Assembly: GCA_035540755.1 (NCBI GenBank)
Contig: DATLGD010000189.1
Location: 1 to 63,621 of the forward strand
Direction: 5' to 3'
DNA: 63,621 nt
Origin: DATLGD01 sp035540755
Lineage (GTDB): Bacteria; Actinomycetota; Actinomycetes; Mycobacteriales; SCTD01
The position numbers and the translations under genes were made by a program. Below the pieces are notes generated by a model, which was not told where the DNA came from, did not search any database, and worked only from the letters and a program-made list of their open reading frames with translations. Shown here piece by piece: positions 1 to 7,768 of this stretch. The first letter of the stretch is position 1, and each line of letters starts with the position of its first letter.

Positions 1-3
1 GTG

Positions 4-90
4 GCATTATGCCGACGTCCGGGTTATGCCGAGGTCGAGGCGAGAGCTGCTGCGGTGCAGGGGCTTCGCTCTCGTGAGGTCGGCATAATC
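4..90 (+). repeat. Left terminal inverted repeat of the RIT element
   Basis: This 87-bp segment is the inverted counterpart of 3286-3372; by hand alignment about 74 of 87 positions match. It holds three copies of a TTATGCCGA-type core: two direct copies near 7 and 24 and one inverted copy ending at 89. These are plausible recombinase-binding sites. The window starts only three bases outside the repeat, so the true left end and flank cannot be checked. Confidence 0.85.
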
Positions 91-142
91 CGGTGAGGTG
101 ATCGACGCTTGCCCTCTCACATCCGGGAGAGAGGAGAGCGTC

Positions 143-1363
143 GTGGTCAAGGTCCTGAGCTCGTTCGTGCGGGGGCCGCTCGAGCCGTACGTGACGGGGT
201 TCGCCGAGGAGTTGCTGCGGCTGGGCTACACGCGCACGTCGGCGTCGCAGCACCTGTGCTTCATCGCGCATCTGGACCGCTGGATGCTCGCGCAGGGCAT
301 CGAGCTGGAGGGCCTGAGCGGCCCGGTGCTGGCGCGCTACCTCGCCCAGCGGCGGGCAGCTGGCTACGTCGAGTACCGCTCGATGAAGGCGCTGCAGCCG
401 CTGCTGGCGTTCCTGGCACCGGCGGATGTGCTGCCGACCGAGCCGGAGCAGCCACCGACGCCGGTGGAGGAACTGCTGGCCCGCTACCGCAACTACCTGA
501 TCGACGAGCGAGCTCTGACCCCGGGCACGGCACGCTGCTACGTGGACTGCCTGCGGCCGTTCGTCGCGACTCGGCTGCGCAACGACGCACTCGAGCTCGC
601 CGGGATCACCGCCGCCGACGTGACCGAGTTCGTGCTGTCGGCCTGTCCGGGCCGGGCGATCGGGTCGGCGAAGCTGATCGTGTGCGCCTTGCGGTCGCTG
701 CTGCGCTGGCTGCACCTGACCGGGCAGATCCCGACGGCACTGGCACCGGCGGTTCCCTCGGTGGCGGGTCGGCGACTGTCTGGCCTGCCGAAGGCTCTGG
801 AACCTGCTGAGCTACGCCGGCTGCTCGGCGCGTGCGACCGGCGCACCGGCACCGGCCGCCGCGACTACGCGATCTTGCTGCTGCTGGCTCGGCTCGGGCT
901 CCGCGCCGGCGAGGTCGCCCGGCTCGGCCTGGACGAGATCGACTGGCGGCACGGAGAACTCACCGTCGTGGGCAAGGGCAACCGGGGTGAACGGCTACCC
1001 CTGCCGGCCGACGTCGGGACGGCGATCACCGCCTATCTGCGCCGCGGTCGCCCGCCGACCGCGCAGGGACGCAGCGTGTTCGTGCGGGTGCACGCCCCGC
1101 ACCACGTCCTGACGGCGGGCGGGGTAACGCAAGTGGTGTTCGATGCTGCCCAACGCGCCGGGCTGCCCCCGATGCACGCCCACCGGCTGCGGCACACCGC
1201 CGCCACGGCGATGCTGCGCGCCGGCAGCCCGCTGGCCGAGGTCGGGCAGGTGCTGCGGCACCGCTCGCCGCTGTCCACCGCGATCTACGCCAAGGTCGAC
1301 TGGGACGCGCTGACCGTGCTGGCCCGGCCCTGGCCGGTGCAGGCGACGGGCGGTGTGTCATGA
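143..1363 (+). CDS. RIT tyrosine recombinase, first of three
   Basis: Site-specific tyrosine recombinase of about 406 residues, a DNA strand-exchange enzyme acting at the element ends. An N-terminal SAM-like core-binding region is followed by the catalytic domain. Catalytic residues are visible as Arg in GLRAGE, Lys in GKGN, HRLRHT, and LRHRSP followed by Tyr in AIYAKV. I chose GTG at 143 because a GAGGAG ribosome-binding sequence ends six bases before it. An in-frame GTG at 98 would add 15 residues but begins almost at the inverted repeat. The gene overlaps the next by 4 bp, implying translational coupling. Confidence 0.88.
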   Translation: MVKVLSSFVRGPLEPYVTGFAEELLRLGYTRTSASQHLCFIAHLDRWMLAQGIELEGLSGPVLARYLAQRRAAGYVEYRSMKALQPLLAFLAPADVLPTEPEQPPTPVEELLARYRNYLIDERALTPGTARCYVDCLRPFVATRLRNDALELAGITAADVTEFVLSACPGRAIGSAKLIVCALRSLLRWLHLTGQIPTALAPAVPSVAGRRLSGLPKALEPAELRRLLGACDRRTGTGRRDYAILLLLARLGLRAGEVARLGLDEIDWRHGELTVVGKGNRGERLPLPADVGTAITAYLRRGRPPTAQGRSVFVRVHAPHHVLTAGGVTQVVFDAAQRAGLPPMHAHRLRHTAATAMLRAGSPLAEVGQVLRHRSPLSTAIYAKVDWDALTVLARPWPVQATGGVS

Positions 1364-2301
1364 CCCGCCCGCTACGGGAGGCGGTGAACGACTACCTGGC
1401 GCTGCGTCGCGCGCTGGGCTACCGGATGGCCCGCCCGGAGAAGCTGCTTGATCAGTTCCTGGACCACCTCGACAGCGTCGGCCAGTCGCGGATCACCGTC
1501 ACGACCGCGCTGAGCTGGGCGCGGCTGCCGGCCAACGCCACGCCGAGCTGGTGGGGCTACCGGCTGTCGGCAGTGCGTGGCTTCGCCATCTACCTGCACG
1601 CGATCGACCCGGCGCACGAGGTGCCAGCGGCCGACCTGCTGCCGCAGCGGTCGTTGCGCGCCAGCCCGTACGTGTACTCCGACGCCGACATCACCGCGCT
1701 GATCGCGGCCTGCACCACGCTGCGTGATCCGCTGCGACAGGCCACCTTCGCGACGCTGATCGGGCTGCTCGCGGTCACCGGCCTGCGGGTCGGGGAAGCG
1801 ATCGCCTTCAACCGCGACGACGTCGACCTGCGCGCGAGGCGGCTCACCGTGCGGCACGGCAAGTTCGACAAGGCCCGCCAGCTCGCCTTGCACCCGAGCA
1901 CGGTCCAGGCGCTGCGGGACTACCAGCGGCTGCGTGACCGGCTTGCTCCCCCGACCGGGACAAGGGCCTGGTTCGTCTCGCTGGCCGGCACCAGGCTGCT
2001 CTACTGCAACGTTCAGCACACCTTCCACCGGCTGGTGAAGCTCGCTGGGCTCACGCCCCGGTCCGCGTCGTGCCGTCCGCGCCTCCACGACCTGCGCCAC
2101 AGCTTTGCCGTTCACGCGATGCTCGACGCCTACGCCACCGGCCAGGACGGGCAGTTCCGGCTGACCCTGCTGTCGACCTGGCTGGGGCACGTCCACCCGG
2201 GCAGCACCTACTGGTACCTGTCGGCCTCGCCGGAGCTGATGGCGATCGCCGGGCAGCGGCTCGAGGCCCACCTCACCGGCCAGTCAGCAGGCCAGCCGTG
2301 A
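1360..2301 (+). CDS. RIT tyrosine recombinase, second of three
   Basis: Tyrosine recombinase of 313 residues. The catalytic set is complete: Arg in GLRVGE, Lys in HGKFDK, HDLRHS, WLGHVH, and a nucleophile Tyr in the TYWYLS segment. The start ATG overlaps the preceding stop (ATGA) and its own stop overlaps the next start (GTGA), so the three genes form one coupled unit. In RIT elements the three recombinases are thought to act together; the role of each is not established. A simple chromosomal XerC/D role is unlikely because of the trio arrangement and flanking repeats. Confidence 0.88.
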   Translation: MTRPLREAVNDYLALRRALGYRMARPEKLLDQFLDHLDSVGQSRITVTTALSWARLPANATPSWWGYRLSAVRGFAIYLHAIDPAHEVPAADLLPQRSLRASPYVYSDADITALIAACTTLRDPLRQATFATLIGLLAVTGLRVGEAIAFNRDDVDLRARRLTVRHGKFDKARQLALHPSTVQALRDYQRLRDRLAPPTGTRAWFVSLAGTRLLYCNVQHTFHRLVKLAGLTPRSASCRPRLHDLRHSFAVHAMLDAYATGQDGQFRLTLLSTWLGHVHPGSTYWYLSASPELMAIAGQRLEAHLTGQSAGQP

Positions 2302-3287
2302 GTGCCCTGGCTCCGACGCTGCAGGCGTTCTTCACCGACCGGCTCATCGCCCAGCGCCGCGCCAGCGGGCACACCATCGCCGCCTACCGCGACACCCTGC
2401 GGCTGCTGCTGAACTACGCAGCCGTCGACACGGGCCGGGCGCCAGCGCAGCTGGACCTGGCCGACCTCGACGCTCCGCTCATCGCCGGCTTCCTGGACCA
2501 CCTGGAACGCGAGCGCGGCAACAGTGTCCGCACCCGCAACGCCCGGCTGGCGGCGATCCACTCGCTGTTCCGGTTCGCCGCGCTGGCCCATCCCGAACAC
2601 GCCGACAGCATCGCCCGGGTGCTGGCCATCCCACCCAAACGTTTCGACCGGACGCTGATCACCTACCTCAGCGAGCCTGAGGTCGACGCGCTGCTCGGCG
2701 CCTGCGACCAGCACAGCTGGACCGGCCGGCGTGATCACGCGCTGCTGCTGCTCGCCGTCCAGACCGGGCTGCGGATCTCCGAGCTCACCGGACTGACCCC
2801 CGCCGACCTGCACCTGGGCGCCGGCGCGCACGTCTCCTGCCGCGGCAAGGGCCGCAAGCAGCGGATCACCCCGCTCAGCACGTCCACCGTGGCAGTCCTG
2901 AAGGCGTGGTTGGCCGAGCAACCCGCCGCGCCCGGCGCACCGCTGTTCGCCACCCGCAGCGGCACCCCGCTGAGCCGCGACGCGGTCGAGCATCGCATCA
3001 GGCACTACGCCACCAACGCCGCAGTCCTCTGCCCGTCGCTGCAGGGCAAGACCGTCACCGCGCACGTCCTGCGGCACACCACAGCCATGCGGCTCCTGCA
3101 CGCCGGCGTCGACACCAGCGTCATCGCGCTCTGGCTCGGACACGTCAGCGTCGACACCACCCAGATCTACCTGCACGCCGACCTCGACCTCAAGGAGAAG
3201 GCGCTCGACAGAACCCGCCCACCGCACGGTCAAGCAGGCCGATACCAGCCACCCGACAGCCTGCTCAGCTGGCTCGAGAGCCTCTGA
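2298..3287 (+). CDS. RIT tyrosine recombinase, third of three
   Basis: Tyrosine recombinase of about 329 residues, similar in layout to XerC/XerD: a SAM-like N-terminal domain (residues ~5-90) and a C-terminal catalytic domain. Arg in GLRISE, Lys in RGKGRK, HVLRHT, WLGHVS and IYLHAD supply the R-K-HxxR-H-Y set. The GTG start at 2298 overlaps the previous stop. The same frame is open further upstream, but that part reads antisense-like low-complexity sequence inside the second gene. The stop codon at 3285-3287 touches the right inverted repeat, so the coding unit fills the element completely. Confidence 0.88.
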   Translation: MSALAPTLQAFFTDRLIAQRRASGHTIAAYRDTLRLLLNYAAVDTGRAPAQLDLADLDAPLIAGFLDHLERERGNSVRTRNARLAAIHSLFRFAALAHPEHADSIARVLAIPPKRFDRTLITYLSEPEVDALLGACDQHSWTGRRDHALLLLAVQTGLRISELTGLTPADLHLGAGAHVSCRGKGRKQRITPLSTSTVAVLKAWLAEQPAAPGAPLFATRSGTPLSRDAVEHRIRHYATNAAVLCPSLQGKTVTAHVLRHTTAMRLLHAGVDTSVIALWLGHVSVDTTQIYLHADLDLKEKALDRTRPPHGQAGRYQPPDSLLSWLESL

Positions 3288-3372
3288 TTATGCCGACCTC
3301 ACCAACGCCGAACCACTGCACCGCAGCAGGTCCCGCCTCGACGTCGGCATAATCCAGAGGTCGGCATAATGC
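3286..3372 (-). repeat. Right terminal inverted repeat of the RIT element
   Basis: Read on the minus strand from 3372, this 87-bp stretch matches 4-90 at roughly 85% of positions. It carries the mirrored set of three TTATGCCGA cores. The innermost one begins at the last gene's stop codon. Confidence 0.85.
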
Positions 3373-3375
3373 ACC

Positions 3376-3395
3376 TTATGCCGACGTCGGCATAA
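3376..3395. repeat. 20-bp perfect palindrome of the RIT core
   Basis: TTATGCCGACGTCGGCATAA is a perfect palindrome built from two head-to-head copies of the repeat core. It lies three bases outside the right inverted repeat and directly before the transposase remnant. It could be the target site, a relic of an earlier element end, or a recombination junction. Nothing equivalent can be seen on the left because the window starts there. Confidence 0.75.
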
Positions 3396-3396
3396 C

Positions 3397-3875
3397 GTGC
3401 ACAAGATCGGCAACGTACTCAACGCGCTGCCCAAGTCGGCCCAGCCGGGCGCCAAGGCGGCGCTGGCCGAGATCTACAACGCCGAGGACCGCGAGCACGC
3501 GCTGGCCGCCGTCAAGGCCTTCGCCGCCGACTACGGCGCCAAGTGGCCCAAGGCCGTCGCGAAGATCACCGACGATGTCGACGTGCTGCTGGCGTTCTCC
3601 GACTACCCGGCCGAGCACTGGATCCATCTGCGCACCACGAACCCGATCGAGTCGACCTTCGCCACCGTCCGGCTGCGCCAGCGCGTCACCAAGGGACCAG
3701 GCTCGCGCGCCGCCGGCGTCGCGATGGCGTTCAAGCTCACGAATCCGCCCCGGGCCGCTGGCGGGCCGTCAACGCCCCGCACCTGGTCGCCCTCGTCCGA
3801 GCCGGCGCCCGCTTCGACAAGGGCAAGCTCGTTGAACGACCCGACACCTCAGAAGGTGAGGAGCAAGCCGCCTGA
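3397..3875 (+). pseudogene. IS256-family transposase, 3' remnant
   Basis: The remnant starts with VHKIGNVLNALPKSAQPGAK, which fits the middle of an IS256 (mutator) transposase. It runs through NPIESTFATVRLRQRVTKG and the AMAFKL segment to the usual C-terminal region. Two defects are visible. The 5' half is missing because the RIT element abuts it. Near 3740-3760 the frame shifts: the first frame ends in a nonsense tail, while another frame continues RWRAVNAPHLVALVRAGARF to a TGA at 3873-3875. The gene is dead. The bases just after 3880 may be the IS right end. Confidence 0.85.
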
Positions 3876-3946
3876 CACGCCGATCCACAGGTCTTGACAA
3901 TTGCTCGCGCCGCACTCGACGCATCAGGGCGAGCAACGTCACCGGC

Positions 3947-4987
3947 TTAGGCAGTGATGACCGCGTAAAGCCGCTGATCGACCGATGCCGACGATGCGAC
4001 TTCCAGGAGCACCTGCAATACGGCGCCGGGATCGTCTGCCCACTCACCTTCGGGCAGTAAAGCCGTCTGTGCATTCCAAGCTCGCAAGAGCGGCTCGGGC
4101 CGGGAAGCGTCCCGTAGCGCTTGCACGAGGTCGGGGCTTAGACCTACGAGCATCTTTTCATCTGTCTCTTGCAGCCGGGTCGCGGTGGCTTCACGGTCTA
4201 AGCCGACGGCCGCCCCCAAGGCCTCCAGACCTGAGATTGTAAGGTGTGCATCGAACGTTTGCGGGCTTCCTCGGTGCAGCGCGTGTTCCCACGCCTCTGC
4301 GTCGTTCGTCGCGGCAAGGAAGTACACCACGCCGCGCCCCATCGACTCCTCAGGTCCGGGAGTCATAGTCCGCGCCCGCGAGGCGGCAGGCCCGAAGATG
4401 CCGGCGTAGAAAAGCCAGTCCTGCCTGTCGGTTTGCGACTCATACAGGACAGCCCACGACTGTGGCCCAGACAACTTCCGCCTCAGATCGTCAGCCAGGA
4501 CGTTGCCAGCGTCCGCTCGAGCGAGCACACTAGGCCAACCTCGGTGGTCCCGGCGCACGACAATCTGAGAGCCATCCGTCGCGAATTTGTTTTCCGCCAA
4601 CTCGACCCCGTCGAGGAAGCGCACGCCGACGGCCTTCGAGAAGTCGTTCCCCGACACGTCGTACTTGCCGGACAGGGTGACCGCGAAGGTTCCCGAGATC
4701 GTGCAGTTCGTCATGCCTTGGAGGCCTACAACCCAGGGAAGCCGCATGCCCGTCAAGACACAATCGCGCAGCACACACGAGCGGAGATTGGCTCTGCCGA
4801 CTGTCCAGTCCTGGAGCCTGCAGCGGTCGAAGAGGGTGCGCCTTGTAAACCAACCGGGGACCACCCACAGCTCGCTATACCGAAGTGGGCCAACCGTTGC
4901 CCCGCCCAGGCGGCCGCCCCCCCGAATTTCAAGGTGCTCACCCGCGGTTCCAGACAGATCCGGCAAGGTCCGTATTGATTCATTCAC
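3947..4987 (-). CDS. Pentapeptide-repeat protein, candidate immunity protein
   Basis: No named family is recognised for the full 346 residues. Residues ~48-85 fall into consecutive five-residue units with the Ala/Cys-x-Leu-x-x pattern (CRLQD, WTVGR, ANLRS, CVLRD, CVLTG), typical of a pentapeptide-repeat beta helix. The remainder looks globular and alpha-rich. The GTG start at 4987 overlaps the stop of the upstream Rhs toxin tip by 4 bp. That is the usual toxin-immunity arrangement, so an immunity role is inferred. At 346 residues it is long for an immunity protein, and its codon use looks less GC-biased than the housekeeping genes, consistent with transfer. Confidence 0.6.
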   Translation of the reverse strand: MNESIRTLPDLSGTAGEHLEIRGGGRLGGATVGPLRYSELWVVPGWFTRRTLFDRCRLQDWTVGRANLRSCVLRDCVLTGMRLPWVVGLQGMTNCTISGTFAVTLSGKYDVSGNDFSKAVGVRFLDGVELAENKFATDGSQIVVRRDHRGWPSVLARADAGNVLADDLRRKLSGPQSWAVLYESQTDRQDWLFYAGIFGPAASRARTMTPGPEESMGRGVVYFLAATNDAEAWEHALHRGSPQTFDAHLTISGLEALGAAVGLDREATATRLQETDEKMLVGLSPDLVQALRDASRPEPLLRAWNAQTALLPEGEWADDPGAVLQVLLEVASSASVDQRLYAVITA

Positions 4988-5643
4988 CGCACGATGCCGC
5001 TGTAGGTCACGAGCTTGCCGCCTGGGAACTTCAACTCGACGCCAATACGACCAAAGCCACCGTATCCGCCACGTCCGAAACGAAAATCCGGGGAGAACCG
5101 TCGCGGAGCTCCCTTGGGACCAGAAGCCTTACCGTACCGAACCCCCCTTCCGAGCAGGTCCGCGGTTCGCCTATGCATCTCCAAGCCGTAGGCGAAGGAG
5201 CGCACCCGCTGCTTATCCGTTATGCGCTGGTAGCCCTCGCGCTTCAGGTCGCGAAGAGCGCGCCGAGCTGCTGCCCGGACAGCTTGCCTCGCAAGATACT
5301 GCGCCGCACGCTGTCCAAGCCACCGAGCCCCGATGTTGGCGCCCATGACGAGCAGGGGAACGAAGGTCGCCTCGCCGTCCAGGTCAAGCAGGCCGACGGG
5401 GTTGCCTGCCACGTAGTCGTAGTCGTTGGCACTGCCGCCTTCGACGGGGTCAACGGACAGGAAGCGGCCTAAGGCAGGCACGTACTGCCGGGCGCCCATT
5501 TCGATGGTCGCGATGGTCGAGGCGTGCTCGTACGGCCTCTGGTGCTGGCCGAGCCAGCCGTAGTCGAGCTGCCCGGCGCTGGTGTCCGGAACACGGTCGT
5601 CCGCGGCCGGGGTGCCGGCCCGTCCGATGGCTCCGGTGGCCAC
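4984..5643 (-). CDS. Orphan Rhs C-terminal tip with candidate nuclease toxin
   Basis: Residues 1-90 are the end of an Rhs core (LDYGWLGQHQRPYEH, GRFLSVDPVEGG, LLDLDG) matching the core of the large Rhs gene on the other strand. Core-like sequence continues upstream to about 5676 (DPYGQPID), but there is no start codon before GTG 5643 and a TAG closes the frame at 5701-5703. Residues 91-219 are a unique tip. Near its end SPDFRF is followed about 14 residues later by VELK, which fits the PD-(D/E)xK nuclease pattern; this is an inference from motif spacing only. The tip is probably a silent cassette expressed only after recombination. Confidence 0.6.
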   Translation of the reverse strand: MATGAIGRAGTPAADDRVPDTSAGQLDYGWLGQHQRPYEHASTIATIEMGARQYVPALGRFLSVDPVEGGSANDYDYVAGNPVGLLDLDGEATFVPLLVMGANIGARWLGQRAAQYLARQAVRAAARRALRDLKREGYQRITDKQRVRSFAYGLEMHRRTADLLGRGVRYGKASGPKGAPRRFSPDFRFGRGGYGGFGRIGVELKFPGGKLVTYSGIVR

Positions 5644-5676
5644 ATCGATGGGCTGCCCGTACGGGTCATAAGTGGC
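5374..5676 (-). repeat. Inverted, diverged copy of the Rhs core
   Basis: Read on the minus strand, this roughly 300-bp segment parallels 11971-12270 from the ATYDPYGQPID segment to LDLDG. It is clearly recognisable but diverged at many third positions, unlike the exact 117-bp copy at 12933-13049. It is inverted relative to the expressed Rhs gene. Confidence 0.75.
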
Positions 5677-5875
5677 GTTCCGCGCGGGATCAGAGTTCGC
5701 CTAGCGGTGACCCGGTCGTTGATCCCGGTACTGCGACGCCCGACTCGTCTGGACCTGTCCATGTTCGCCACTTGCGTTGTGGCGACTTTCTGCATTTGTG
5801 CCTACGTGATCACGCTACGTGTGCTTGTGTCCTGTCCGCTGCGGCTGCTCGGGGCGGTCGAGATGGGGGTTCCTG

Positions 5876-7768
5876 GTGCGTCGTCGTCGCCTGTCGTCGT
5901 CTGTCTGGCTGGTCGGGATGACCGGCGGCGCGGTGCTGCTCGGAGGCCTGGTCGTGCCTGCGTCGGCGGCTGAGCCCGCGCAGGCAACACCGGTTTCCGC
6001 GGCGCCTACGGGATCGCCGTTACCGTCCGGGCCTCGGCCTGCGCCGGGTTCTGATGGTGGCGTGTCGGTGCCGCCTGAGGCGGTGTGGGGTGAGTTCACG
6101 AACTTGCCGAACAACCTGCCGGTCGCGCCGCCTGTGCCGCCGCAGGCCCGTGTGCCGCAGGGTTATGAGCCGGGTAAGTCGCGCCTGGTGGCGCGTGACC
6201 TGAACTCGGACACCTACGCCAACCCGGACGGCTCGCACGCGGTCCGCATCGATGCCTCGCCGCGGAACGTCGAGGTCTCACCGGGACGGTTCGAGCCGGC
6301 GGACCTGTCGTTGGTGCAGGCTGCTGAGGCGGACGTGCCGGAGGCTGGCCGGTCCGGAGAGGCGCTCAAGCCAGGTCTGCGCCCGGTGCGGCATGCGCTG
6401 GCTCCGGTGTTCAGCGCCGACGGGACCGGGGGGTTGGTGGCACTGCGACGGGCCGAGGTCAGCGTCCGGATGGAGGCGGCAGAGGGTGGCCCTCGGAAGG
6501 CTCCGACGAAGGTGCCCGGGACGCCGGGTGTGCGATTCGAGGACGCGTCGGAGGCCTCGGACGTGCAGTACGAGATGACGGCCGGGTCGGTCAAGGAGAC
6601 GATCTTCGTTCAGGACCGGGCGGCGGCCGGGGACGGCGTGTGGTCGTTCTGGGTCGATGTGCGTAACGGCTCGCTGCGGTTGGATGCCGACGGCGGGGTG
6701 TCGGCGGTGAACGCCTCGGGTGAGACGGCGATGCGGATGCCGATCCCCTACATCGAGGACTCCTCGTCGGTGCCGGGTGTCCGCGGCCCGGCGGACGTCA
6801 ACGGCCGCTACACGATCAGCCGGGTCAGCGGTCGCTGGCTGGTGCAGGTGCATGTCGCGACCGGGTGGCTGGACGCCCCGCAGCGCGTGTATCCGGTGCT
6901 GGTCGACCCGACCTGGGTGGCTCCGGGCTACGACAAGGTCGTGGCGTACAAGAGCGACGGCACGTCCAACGCCGACGGACAGATCCGGATCGGTTCCCCG
7001 GACGGGCACAGCTGGCGCACGGTGATGCACTGGAAGTACGAGCAGTACCTGCCGGCGAAGGTGAACATCGCCAGCGCAGAGGTCGACTATCAGTACCTGG
7101 CCGGTGACACCACCTCCCGCACGGCGTACCTTGCCCGGGCCGGCTCGTGGTCGTACTCGCACTACCTGTACGGGCTGGGCTCCGGTCCGTTGGGTGCGGG
7201 GACCTTGAAGCTGACCGACTCGCGGATCACCAACGAGTTCCGGACGCTGTTCAACAACAACGAGCACAACGCCGGCTACATGGTGTCCGGCACGGAGTCA
7301 TCCACTACCTATACCTACAAGCGGATCGATGCCTCGCTGTGGCTGGGGCTGAACTACACCGCGAATTCCGCGACGCTGCACGAGCCCGCCAACGGCGCGA
7401 CCGGGCAGCGGGTGGAGCCGCTGCTGCGGGCCTCGGCGACCGACCCGGACGGCGACGATCAGATCTACTACTACTTCCGGGTGTCGGAGAACCCGAACCC
7501 GGACGTGGCGCCGGTGGTGAACCAGTTCGGCACCTACGGCGGGGGGTCGCTGCGGATTCCGCCCCGGGTGCTCAAGGGCGGCACGACCTACTACTGGAAG
7601 GTCTACACCCGGGACGCCTGCCATCTGGTGGAGAACCCGTGCGGCTACGGGCGGACCTTCCACAACGAGTCGCCGGTGCGATCGTTCACCACGAACCAGC
7701 CGCCGGATGCGCTCAGCGGGCAGAACACGACTCCGTCGGGGACGTTGGCGACGTTGACCCGACGTTGA
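5876..7768 (+). CDS. Secreted Rhs/YD-repeat protein, N-terminal segment (frameshifted)
   Basis: This is the first part of a very large Rhs protein. GTG 5876 is preferred because it opens a clear Sec signal peptide: an Arg-rich start (RRRRLSSS), a hydrophobic GAVLLGGLVV core and a likely cleavage after ASA. Frame upstream of it lacks such features. A long beta-rich region follows, with a DNRLRE-like segment near residues 350-430 (YKSDGTSNADGQIRIGS) and fibronectin-like repeats near 500-610 (DPDGDDQIYYYFRVSEN). The frame ends at 7768 because one C appears to be missing in the CCC at 7758-7760. Homologous coding continues directly in the next frame. Secretion to the cell surface is inferred. Confidence 0.7.
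   Translation: MRRRRLSSSVWLVGMTGGAVLLGGLVVPASAAEPAQATPVSAAPTGSPLPSGPRPAPGSDGGVSVPPEAVWGEFTNLPNNLPVAPPVPPQARVPQGYEPGKSRLVARDLNSDTYANPDGSHAVRIDASPRNVEVSPGRFEPADLSLVQAAEADVPEAGRSGEALKPGLRPVRHALAPVFSADGTGGLVALRRAEVSVRMEAAEGGPRKAPTKVPGTPGVRFEDASEASDVQYEMTAGSVKETIFVQDRAAAGDGVWSFWVDVRNGSLRLDADGGVSAVNASGETAMRMPIPYIEDSSSVPGVRGPADVNGRYTISRVSGRWLVQVHVATGWLDAPQRVYPVLVDPTWVAPGYDKVVAYKSDGTSNADGQIRIGSPDGHSWRTVMHWKYEQYLPAKVNIASAEVDYQYLAGDTTSRTAYLARAGSWSYSHYLYGLGSGPLGAGTLKLTDSRITNEFRTLFNNNEHNAGYMVSGTESSTTYTYKRIDASLWLGLNYTANSATLHEPANGATGQRVEPLLRASATDPDGDDQIYYYFRVSENPNPDVAPVVNQFGTYGGGSLRIPPRVLKGGTTYYWKVYTRDACHLVENPCGYGRTFHNESPVRSFTTNQPPDALSGQNTTPSGTLATLTRR

Larger units (their letters stand above)
4..3372 (+). 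mobile_element. RIT (recombinase-in-trio) element
   Basis: Three consecutive tyrosine recombinase genes on one strand overlap by 4 bp each (ATGA at 1360, GTGA at 2298) and are enclosed by 87-bp inverted repeats. This is the defining layout of RIT elements. All three recombinases keep the R-K-HxxR-H-Y catalytic set, so the element looks intact. Its right end abuts the interior of an IS256-family transposase gene, which suggests it inserted there; the 5' half of that gene would lie before the window. A further 20-bp palindrome of the same core follows the right end. Confidence 0.85.

Noticed and set aside
7147..7758. The 1832-codon frame's first 200 codons upstream of the Rhs continuation
   Set aside because: That stretch is Arg/Ala-rich out-of-frame translation of the Rhs N-terminal part. 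The genuine protein in this interval is read in the frame starting at 5876.
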